A DNA stretch of 5,189 bases from DASPRM01 sp035319065 (GTDB lineage: Bacteria > Acidobacteriota > Terriglobia > Terriglobales > Acidobacteriaceae), in assembly GCA_035319065.1 (NCBI GenBank), contig DATHDM010000144.1, positions 1 to 5,189 on the forward strand, given 5' to 3'. The position numbers and the translations under genes were made by a program. Below are positions 1 to 4,449 of the stretch, piece by piece. Numbering within the stretch: position 1 is the stretch's first letter; the number at the start of each line of letters is the position of its first letter. The notes under the pieces are model-generated. The model was not told where the DNA came from and made no database searches. It saw only the letters and a program-made list of their open reading frames with translations.

Positions 1-2
1 CC

Positions 3-758
3 AAGGCGGGCAGGCTGGCGATACGCGCGCTGGAGCCGGGAAAGTTCGCCTGGACGGTGTCGGTGCCCGAGGCCTCGACCGATTTTTTCCGCGCTCCGGA
101 GGAAGGCGCGGCAGGGGCCGCGTTGGTGGCGAGCGCGGCGAGCACGCAGAAGTCCGGCAAGAAGCTGCGCCGGCGGCATGACCGCTTCAGCTGCGAGGTG
201 ATCGTGCAGGTGTGCCGGGAGGGCGGGGGCAATCCCATGTATTGCCAGATGAACGACGTGAGCACGAGCGGGTGCTACGCGGTAACGCGCACTCCGCTGG
301 TGGTGGACTCGCGGGTGGAGTTCGTGTTTCGCGATCGCGGGTCGGAGGTAAAAGGGCGAGGCATGGTGCGCACCTCGCACGCGTGTCTGGGCATGGGGAT
401 CGAGTTTACGCAGATGGAGCCGGAGCATGTGCAGGCGCTGGAGAGGTTCCTGGCCCGGCTGGCACATCAGCCGCAGAAGGCGGCACTCGAACAGGATGTG
501 GTGATTCTGAAGTCTGAGGCGCCAGCGGCGCCGGCCAAGCCGGTGAATGGCCAGACGCGCTACCACATGCCGGGAGTGGAGAACTTCCACTCCGGCCGCG
601 CGCTGGAACGGCTGCTACAGGTGTTTCGCGACGCGGGGGCGCTAAGCCGCGAGGATTTCATGAAGATTCTGCTGGAATCGCAAGCGAAGGACCGCAAACA
701 GGCGGACGAGATCGATTACGCGTTCTCCGCAGCTCCGGCGTCGCCGCAGATCGTGTGA
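3..758 (+). CDS. PilZ-domain protein, 5'-partial (probable c-di-GMP effector)
   Basis: The reading frame is open from base 3 to the TGA at 756-758, with no stop upstream, so the gene probably begins outside the window. A GTG at 57 could serve as a start (233 residues) but has no well-placed Shine-Dalgarno sequence. Counting from that GTG, there is a PilZ domain at about residues 36-135. It carries both c-di-GMP-binding signatures: RxxxR (R39 and R43, within RRRHDR) and DxSxxG (D67, S69, G72, within NDVSTSG). A low-complexity Ala/Pro linker follows, then a helical tail at about 180-212 with no recognised domain. The residues before the GTG read LAIRALEPGKFAW, which resembles the end of PilZ domains of acidobacterial type (inference), so the whole protein may carry two tandem PilZ domains. 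No signal peptide or membrane segment is visible, so it is probably cytoplasmic. Its target is unknown; the nearby prepilin peptidase makes pili or motility a reasonable guess only. Confidence 0.85.
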   Translation, partial: KAGRLAIRALEPGKFAWTVSVPEASTDFFRAPEEGAAGAALVASAASTQKSGKKLRRRHDRFSCEVIVQVCREGGGNPMYCQMNDVSTSGCYAVTRTPLVVDSRVEFVFRDRGSEVKGRGMVRTSHACLGMGIEFTQMEPEHVQALERFLARLAHQPQKAALEQDVVILKSEAPAAPAKPVNGQTRYHMPGVENFHSGRALERLLQVFRDAGALSREDFMKILLESQAKDRKQADEIDYAFSAAPASPQIV

Positions 759-762
759 TGTA

Positions 763-825
763 GAAGCAGTCAGCATTGAGCACTCGCCTAGCGGCAATCA
801 GCAGACAACCTTCAGCCATCAGCCG
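763..825. repeat. Degenerate 7-bp tandem repeat, core TCAGCNN (copy 1)
   Basis: The spacer after the PilZ gene is built on a 7-bp period for nine units. Exact TCAGC cores start at 770, 798, 812 and 819, all in the same register modulo 7. The units between them are degraded forms, such as TGAGCAC at 777 and GCGGCAA at 791. The array opens with GAAGCAG at 763. A related array lies at 2361-2408. Because 7 is not a multiple of 3, reading through it gives a 21-nt, 7-residue peptide period (here SRQPSAISR). I recall that peptide pattern from spurious N-termini in other genomes, which suggests a dispersed repeat rather than coding sequence. Confidence 0.75.
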
Positions 826-863
826 ATTCCGGTGCAACCCGGCTTCCTATCCGGCGAATCGGA

Positions 864-869
864 TAGAAT
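864..869 (+). promoter_or_regulatory. Putative -10 box TAGAAT for the TPR gene
   Basis: TAGAAT matches five of six bases of the bacterial -10 consensus and sits in otherwise GC-rich DNA. No good -35 element is found at 16-18 bp spacing. Transcription would start near 876, only about 2 nt before the ATG at 878, which would give a leaderless or nearly leaderless mRNA. That fits the lack of a convincing Shine-Dalgarno sequence before this ATG. Confidence 0.35.
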
Positions 870-877
870 TGTCGGGT

Positions 878-1729
878 ATGCATCGGCAGTGTTTGGTCGG
901 GGTATTCGCGCTAGCGCTGTCCGCGTCTGTTTTGGCGCAGCAGGGCAGCGAGCTGCCCAACGCGCCCCAGCCCGGGAGTCCAGCTTCCGCGCCTCCGGCA
1001 GCCGGTTCTCAGCAGCAAAATCCGCCGGCAACGCCCAGCGATGACCAGCCGGATCCAAACCAGAAGCCGGGAGCGATGAAGCGGCTCAAGGGTCACCTGA
1101 AGGATCAAGTGTCGAGCGGCTGCGTGAATGGGGTGATCAAGAAGGGCTGCTGGGACAAGTCGGATTCCCCGAAAGAGGGGGAGCAGGGCAGCGGCCAGGC
1201 AAGCGACCAGGGAGGGGGCGAACAAGCCAAGACACCTGAGCCGACGCAGCCTCCGCTGCCGGCGAGCGACAAGGTTCCACGATCAACCCCGCCGCAAGAT
1301 CCCAGCGAGAGTTCCAGCAAGGACGGCGACCGCGAGCAGGGCGCGCCGCCCGACCGCTACGGAACCAGTGCGGATGACGTGAAAGAGATGCAGAAGTGGG
1401 ATCCGCACCGTGCTTCGAAGGACATCGAGGTGGGGGACTACTACTACAAGCAGAAGAATTACCGGGCTGCGGAGAGCCGCTATCGTGAGGCGCTGGAGTG
1501 GAAGCCGAATGACGCGCTGGCGAGCTTCCGCCTGGCGCAGGCGTTGGAGAAGCTGGGCAAGAACGAAGAAGCGCGGGAGAATTACGAGACTTATCTGAAA
1601 GTCCTGCCCGCGGGTGAGCTTGCGCCCAAGGCCAAGGAGGCCCTGAAGCGACTTTCCGCGCCCAGCGCCCACACCAGCGAATTAAGCCCGCCTTCGGCTA
1701 CTTCTCCACCCGCAGGAACTCCCCGGTAG
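878..1729 (+). CDS. Secreted proline-rich protein with two C-terminal TPRs
   Basis: This is a 283-residue exported protein of unknown function. I chose the ATG at 878 because it places a normal Sec signal peptide at the N-terminus (residues 1-20, cleavage after VLA). The frame is open back to a TTG at 776, but that extension is translated from the heptad repeat and puts 34 unlikely residues before the signal peptide. After cleavage comes ELPNAPQPG, a motif I recall from many acidobacterial exported proteins. A Pro/Gln-rich low-complexity region runs to about residue 165 and contains a cysteine pair (C82, C91) in GCVNGVIKKGC that could form a disulfide. Two TPR units follow at about 181-214 (KDIEVGDYYYKQKNYRAA) and 215-248 (LASFRLAQALEKLGKNEEA), so the mature protein probably scaffolds a protein-protein contact outside the inner membrane. 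The final 32 bp overlap the opposing lipoprotein gene, and the C-terminus past the TPRs is low-complexity Ser/Pro. Confidence 0.85.
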   Translation: MHRQCLVGVFALALSASVLAQQGSELPNAPQPGSPASAPPAAGSQQQNPPATPSDDQPDPNQKPGAMKRLKGHLKDQVSSGCVNGVIKKGCWDKSDSPKEGEQGSGQASDQGGGEQAKTPEPTQPPLPASDKVPRSTPPQDPSESSSKDGDREQGAPPDRYGTSADDVKEMQKWDPHRASKDIEVGDYYYKQKNYRAAESRYREALEWKPNDALASFRLAQALEKLGKNEEARENYETYLKVLPAGELAPKAKEALKRLSAPSAHTSELSPPSATSPPAGTPR

Positions 1730-2330
1730 AGGCGTCCACGGCGATCTTCAGCCTGGGTTCGTTCTTGCTGGGGCCGTAGAGGACGTGCCAGATCAGCTTG
1801 TTCTCGGCGTGGCTCCAATCCACCGAGAAATTCAGGTTGCTGGCCGGCTCCTTCTTCAGCAGCTTGTCACCGCCGTGGGGTTCTGCGGCCTTCAGCGCAG
1901 CATCGGAATCGGTCTTGAGGAAGGCGATGTCGAAGATCTGGGTGGAGGCGTTGGAGGGGTTGTAACTGTCTTCGGTGCTGAAGGAAATTCCGGGTTCGGG
2001 GGCGTCGTCGGACTTGATCCCGGACCAGGCGAAGGTCTTCAGGGCGCGCCGGTTGGCGGAGGCGAAGCTGGCCCGCCAGATGCCGGACTTGCCATCCTGG
2101 CCATTGGCCTCTTTGGTGGGCTGCGACTCCAGGCGGAAGGGCTTGGCGTCAGGCGCCCAATTGCGCGCGGCGATGTACATCTTGGTGATGGCTTCGCGAC
2201 CGGTGTAGAGCGTTGGCTGGGCGGGAGGCTTGGCCGCGGCCGGAGGCGCGGCGGGCTTGCTGGGCTCGGAACTGCAGGCCAGCAAGAGCGCTAACAACGA
2301 CATCGGGAAGGCAGTCAGGAACTTGCGCAT
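1698..2330 (-). CDS. Lipoprotein with PepSY-like C-terminus
   Basis: This is a 210-residue predicted lipoprotein. It has a basic N-terminus, a hydrophobic segment and a lipobox LLAC (residues 16-19), with lipidation expected at C19. The +2 residue is Ser, which in Gram-negative bacteria favours outer-membrane sorting. A Pro/Ala linker (about 24-40) leads to a globular part. The end, about residues 164-210 (DWSHAENKLIWHVLYG, then LKIAVDASTGEFLRVEK), resembles PepSY-type domains, in which a Trp-containing strand is followed by vDaxTGe. I regard this as a weak similarity. The sequence recalls a conserved acidobacterial lipoprotein family of unknown function, from memory only. The start ATG is preceded by GGGGGTG about 5 nt upstream, a usable Shine-Dalgarno sequence. 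It converges with, and overlaps by 32 bp, the TPR gene, so any terminator lies inside the neighbour's coding sequence. It is divergent from the prepilin peptidase gene. Confidence 0.85.
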   Translation of the reverse strand: MRKFLTAFPMSLLALLLACSSEPSKPAAPPAAAKPPAQPTLYTGREAITKMYIAARNWAPDAKPFRLESQPTKEANGQDGKSGIWRASFASANRRALKTFAWSGIKSDDAPEPGISFSTEDSYNPSNASTQIFDIAFLKTDSDAALKAAEPHGGDKLLKKEPASNLNFSVDWSHAENKLIWHVLYGPSKNEPRLKIAVDASTGEFLRVEK

Positions 2331-2349
2331 CGCGACACCCCCGCGGCGA

Positions 2350-2378
2350 ATTGTAATCGGGAAGCGGTCAGCAGTCAG
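2350..2378 (-). promoter_or_regulatory. Putative sigma-70-type promoter for the lipoprotein gene
   Basis: On the minus strand, TACAAT (complement of 2350-2355, five of six to consensus) lies 17 bp downstream of CTGACT (complement of 2373-2378, four of six to TTGACA). Initiation near 2343 would give a leader of about 13 nt before the ATG at 2330. The -35-like hexamer is formed by the heptad repeat itself (complement of TCAGC units), so the repeat may have supplied promoter sequence. Confidence 0.45.
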
Positions 2379-2408
2379 CTATCAGGCGCAGCAATCAGCC
2401 GGCAGCGG
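2361..2408. repeat. Degenerate 7-bp tandem repeat, core TCAGCNN (copy 2)
   Basis: This is the second instance of the heptad array. It opens with GAAGCGG at 2361, followed by TCAGC cores at 2368 and 2375, a variant TCAGG at 2382, a shortened unit CAGCAA at 2389, TCAGC at 2395 and GCAGCGG at 2402. The opening GAAGC(A/G)GTCAGC is shared with the array at 763, and both contain GCAATCAGC. It lies just upstream of the lipoprotein gene and overlaps that gene's proposed -35. Confidence 0.7.
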
Positions 2409-2418
2409 GTCGATTTTT

Positions 2419-2455
2419 CCACCCTGCCAAGAGAGGGGGGAAGGGTGGGCCACCC
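2419..2455. repeat. CCACCC / GGGTGG / CCACCC inverted and direct repeat
   Basis: CCACCCT (2419-2425) is the perfect reverse complement of AGGGTGG (2442-2448), separated by a purine-rich loop. GGGTGG (2443-2448) also forms a dyad with CCACCC at 2450-2455 around a single central G. The result is three arms: two direct CCACCC copies flanking one complementary arm. No T-run follows, so it does not look like an intrinsic terminator. It resembles short GC-rich intergenic repeats I recall from acidobacterial genomes, but copy number cannot be judged here. Confidence 0.5.
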
Positions 2456-2577
2456 CGAGTGTCGGGAGCCATCGGTGTGCGACCTTTTCGGGCAGAGCGA
2501 TTCTTGACACGCAAGATCATGTACCGCCGTGATCCCTGGCCAAGGGCTCCGGCGCCATAGGCGGACGGAGGGAGACA

Positions 2578-2583
2578 TATAAT
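2578..2583 (+). promoter_or_regulatory. pilD: Putative -10 box TATAAT for the prepilin peptidase gene
   Basis: This is a perfect TATAAT hexamer, 32 bp before the ATG at 2616, in GC-rich surroundings. The bases 16-18 bp upstream (around 2554-2561, CCATAG) do not match TTGACA, so an activator may be needed or the promoter may be weak. Initiation would be near 2590, giving a leader of about 26 nt that contains a small hairpin. Confidence 0.45.
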
Positions 2584-2592
2584 TCTGGGGTG

Positions 2593-2606
2593 CCTGGGAA
2601 GCCAGG
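2593..2606 (+). promoter_or_regulatory. pilD: Small leader hairpin overlapping the pilD ribosome binding site
   Basis: CCTGG (2593-2597) and CCAGG (2602-2606) pair perfectly around a GAAG tetraloop. The 3' arm includes most of the likely Shine-Dalgarno AGGG (2604-2607), which sits 8 nt before the ATG at 2616. Folding could therefore mask the ribosome site. The stem is only 5 bp, so the effect may be small. Confidence 0.35.
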
Positions 2607-2615
2607 GTAACGGGA

Positions 2616-3536
2616 ATGGGTGTGCTTTTCGGCATCGCGATATTCCTTTTCGGGCTGGCGTTCGGCAGTTTTCTGAACGTCTGTATCCACCGCATCCCGC
2701 GGGGAGAGTCGATCGTGTTTCCGGGGTCGGCGTGCCCGAAATGCAAGAGCGCGATCCGGGCCTACGACAACATTCCGCTGGTGAGCTGGCTGCTGCTCAG
2801 GGGGCGGTGCCGCCACTGCCAGGCGCCGATTTCGGCGCGCTATCCGGCGATGGAACTGGCGGTGGGGCTGCTGTGGCTGGGGTGCTACACGCAATTCGGG
2901 CCGACGCCGAGCACGCTGAAATATTGCGCGTTTTCTTTCCTGATAGTGGGGCTGGTCTTCATCGACGCGGAATGGAAGCTGCTGCCGGATGCGTTGACGC
3001 TTCCCGGCCTGCTGCTGGGAGTTCTGTTCAGCCTGGTGGCACCGGTGAATGACCTGCTGACGCGGTTCGTGCCGGGCATGCTGGCGATGGCGCACCACGC
3101 GCAGGCCTCATGGCGGCTATTATCGCTGGCGGATTCGCTGCTGGGGGCTGTGGTGGGGGCGGCGTTCATTTACGGCGTCGGCTACATCTACCTGCGCGCC
3201 CGCGGCGTCGAAGGCATGGGGCTCGGGGACGTGAAGCTGATGGCCATGGTGGGCGCGTTTCTGGGGGTGAAGCTGACGGTCATGACGATGTTCGGGGCTT
3301 CGCTGCTGGGGTCAGTGTTCGGACTGTGGGCGATTCTGTTCGTGTGGATCAAACGCACGCGACGGCGCATGGAACGTAACAGGGAGGCAGCGGCGGTGGC
3401 ACGGCGGCGTGCCTGGCAATCGGCGCGCATGGTATATCGCTATTATCAAATTCCCTTTGGGGTGTTCCTGGGAAGTATGGCAATGGTGTCGCTGTTTTTC
3501 GGCAATTCGGCTTTGCACTGGTACCTGGAACTTTAG
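2616..3536 (+). CDS. pilD: Prepilin peptidase / N-methyltransferase (PilD/GspO family)
   Basis: This inner-membrane aspartic protease cleaves the leader of type IV prepilins or type II secretion pseudopilins and N-methylates the new N-terminus. At 306 residues it is slightly longer than usual. The N-terminal segment contains the canonical GSFLNVCIHRIP (17-28). The cytoplasmic methyltransferase-associated zinc domain has its four cysteines (C40/C43 in CPKC, C65/C68 in CRHC). The catalytic aspartates are D117 (in FIDAEWKLLPD) and D205 in the GMGLGDVK motif (200-207). Several hydrophobic helices span 4-24, 80-92, 103-116, 125-142, 174-194, 208-244 and 279-297. Two features lengthen it: a loop at about 147-172 between the catalytic helices, and a strongly basic loop at 246-276. 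The start is the ATG giving a short N-terminus before GSFLN, with AGGG 8 nt upstream. Its pilin or secretin partners are outside the window, so the substrate system is not defined here. Confidence 0.95.
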   Translation: MGVLFGIAIFLFGLAFGSFLNVCIHRIPRGESIVFPGSACPKCKSAIRAYDNIPLVSWLLLRGRCRHCQAPISARYPAMELAVGLLWLGCYTQFGPTPSTLKYCAFSFLIVGLVFIDAEWKLLPDALTLPGLLLGVLFSLVAPVNDLLTRFVPGMLAMAHHAQASWRLLSLADSLLGAVVGAAFIYGVGYIYLRARGVEGMGLGDVKLMAMVGAFLGVKLTVMTMFGASLLGSVFGLWAILFVWIKRTRRRMERNREAAAVARRRAWQSARMVYRYYQIPFGVFLGSMAMVSLFFGNSALHWYLEL

Positions 3537-3576
3537 ACTTCTGATTCGTGGACCCGGGGTGGGTTCAAAAGCGGAG

Positions 3577-3582
3577 TAGAAT
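3577..3582 (+). promoter_or_regulatory. Putative -10 box TAGAAT for the coiled-coil gene
   Basis: TAGAAT lies in the 70-odd-base spacer after pilD, at the centre of an imperfect dyad (GTAGA, A, TCTAC at 3576-3586). No -35 match is visible at normal spacing. Initiation near 3589 would give a leader of about 24 nt before the ATG at 3613, enough for the AAGGA ribosome site. Confidence 0.4.
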
Positions 3583-3612
3583 CTACCCAGGAGCGGGTGA
3601 CAAGGAATGGCT

Positions 3613-4173
3613 ATGAGACGAATGATTCAGCTCGTGACGATAGCCCTGATGGTGTTTGGTCTGTGGAGCGTGGCGGGGGCGCAGTCGCTGGGGGATGTGG
3701 CCCGCGAAGCGCGGAAGCAGAAGAAGCCCGGCACGACCAAGGTGGTTACCAACGACGATATCCCCACCCAAGACGCGATCTCGACCGTGCCAGCGTCGGC
3801 GCCGGCGGCAGATGCCGGCAGCACGGAGGCGGCAGCCGGTGACAAGGGCGAGGCCAAGGACGAGAAGAGCGAGAACAAGGAACAGAAGGAGTGGGCGGCC
3901 TGGAAGGACAAGGTGGCCGGGCAGAAGAAATCGCTCTCCGACCTGGAGAAGGAACTCGACCTGATGGAGCGGGAGCACTCGGTGCGGGTCGCTTCCTACT
4001 ACGCCGACGCGGGCCAGCAGTTGCGCGATTCCAAGAAGTGGTTCGAGGATGAGCGGGCGTATCAGGCCGATCTGGAAAAGAAGAAAAAGGATTTGGAAGA
4101 CAATAAGCAGAAGCTGGATGAGATGCGCGAGCAGGCCCGCAAGGAGGGGGTGCCGTCGTCCTTCATAGATTGA
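3613..4173 (+). CDS. Exported coiled-coil protein, function unknown
   Basis: This small periplasmic or secreted protein has 186 residues from the ATG at 3613. I preferred that start because AAGGA (3602-3606) lies 6 nt upstream; the in-frame ATG at 3607 adds only Met-Ala. Residues 1-23 form a signal peptide (RRMIQ, hydrophobic core, cleavage after AGA). Directly after it is SLGDVAREARKQKKP, then TKVVTNDDIP (42-51), a motif I recall from many acidobacterial and some deltaproteobacterial exported proteins. Residues 52-92 are a low-complexity Ala/Glu/Lys linker. From about 92 to 178 the protein is highly charged and heptad-like, a probable long helix or coiled coil. It ends with MREQARKEGVPSSFID, a tail also familiar from this group. 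No catalytic motif is visible. It lies 76 bp after pilD in the same direction with its own -10-like box, so cotranscription with pilD is possible but not required. Confidence 0.85.
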   Translation: MRRMIQLVTIALMVFGLWSVAGAQSLGDVAREARKQKKPGTTKVVTNDDIPTQDAISTVPASAPAADAGSTEAAAGDKGEAKDEKSENKEQKEWAAWKDKVAGQKKSLSDLEKELDLMEREHSVRVASYYADAGQQLRDSKKWFEDERAYQADLEKKKKDLEDNKQKLDEMREQARKEGVPSSFID

Positions 4174-4180
4174 TGGCATA

Positions 4181-4224
4181 GCCCGGCAGGGTGGGAGAGC
4201 AGGGAGTTGGAAGCCAAGCCGGGC
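4181..4224 (+). repeat. GC-rich inverted repeat after the coiled-coil gene (possible transcript-end hairpin)
   Basis: GCCCGGC (4181-4187) pairs perfectly with GCCGGGC (4218-4224) across 30 nt. Inside lies a smaller hairpin, TTGG (4207-4210) with CCAA (4214-4217). It begins 8 nt after the stop codon, where a transcript-end structure would be expected. No U-tract follows, so classic intrinsic termination is not supported; it could instead protect the mRNA 3' end. Confidence 0.3.
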
Positions 4225-4245
4225 GGGACAGGTTGCGGGGCCCAA

Positions 4246-4270
4246 TTTTGCTGCCATTTTTGCCGATTTT
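4246..4270. other. Three T-tracts phased at about one helical turn
   Basis: Runs of T at 4246-4249, 4257-4261 and 4267-4270, each preceded by A, start 11 and 10 bp apart in a GC-rich region. A-tracts phased with the helix are known to bend DNA, so this may be a curved segment upstream of the sensor gene. Three tracts of 4-5 bp would give only modest curvature. Confidence 0.35.
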
Positions 4271-4382
4271 CGGCCGGTTAGAGCACGTCCGCGGCCACGG
4301 CTCTTCCAGTCCGGACCGAGGCTAAGTACTTCCGTAACAACCAGAAGCAGGAAACCAGGCCGTCCTCACGGGCGCTTCGGGA

Positions 4383-4388
4383 TAGAAT
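4383..4388 (+). promoter_or_regulatory. Putative -10 box TAGAAT for the sensor gene
   Basis: TAGAAT lies in a context (GGGATAGAATCG) very like the box at 864 (CGGATAGAATTG). The expected -35 position (about 4360-4365, CCGTCC) does not match consensus. Initiation near 4395 would give a leader of about 55 nt before the TTG start at 4450. Confidence 0.4.
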
Positions 4389-4431
4389 CGCGCAATCTGC
4401 TCCCCCTCTAGCCAAGACAGTCCGAGGGAGC

Positions 4432-4443
4432 GGAGGTAAAGGA
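4432..4443 (+). promoter_or_regulatory. Ribosome binding site that decides the TTG start of the sensor gene
   Basis: GGAGGT (4432-4437) is followed closely by AAGGA (4439-4443). AAGGA sits 6 nt before the TTG at 4450, while GGAGGT lies 12 nt away. This is the strongest ribosome site in the window, and no ATG occurs in frame between the upstream stop (4279-4281) and residue 38, so TTG is the best start. Confidence 0.6.
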
Positions 4444-4449
4444 CCAACG

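Noticed and set aside
1785..2294. Long plus-strand open frame opposite the lipoprotein gene
   Set aside because: It is a Gly-rich mirror of the minus-strand gene with no recognisable domain. The minus strand gives a clean lipobox protein over the same bases.
2504..2509. Perfect TTGACA in the spacer before pilD, as a -35 element
   Set aside because: No -10-like hexamer lies 16-18 bp downstream (bases 2526-2533 read GCCGTGAT), and the TATAAT at 2578 is far too distant to pair with it.
2230..2532. Plus-strand small open frame across the divergent spacer
   Set aside because: It starts antisense inside the lipoprotein gene and then reads through the heptad array and the inverted repeat; there is no ribosome site or domain.
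2331..2615. c-di-GMP (GEMM) or other riboswitch, sought because PilZ and pilD are nearby
   Set aside because: I could not find the conserved GEMM core bases or a matching two-stem layout in this spacer or at 4174-4449.
3550..3566. Hairpin after pilD (ACCC pairing with GGGT, about 6 bp with one wobble) as a terminator
   Set aside because: It is followed by AAAAG rather than a T-run, and the stem is short.
4262..4274. GCCGA-TTT-TCGGC hairpin with an adjacent T-run as an intrinsic terminator
   Set aside because: The T-run precedes the hairpin on the plus strand, and on the minus strand the hairpin is followed by A residues, so neither direction has a terminator layout.
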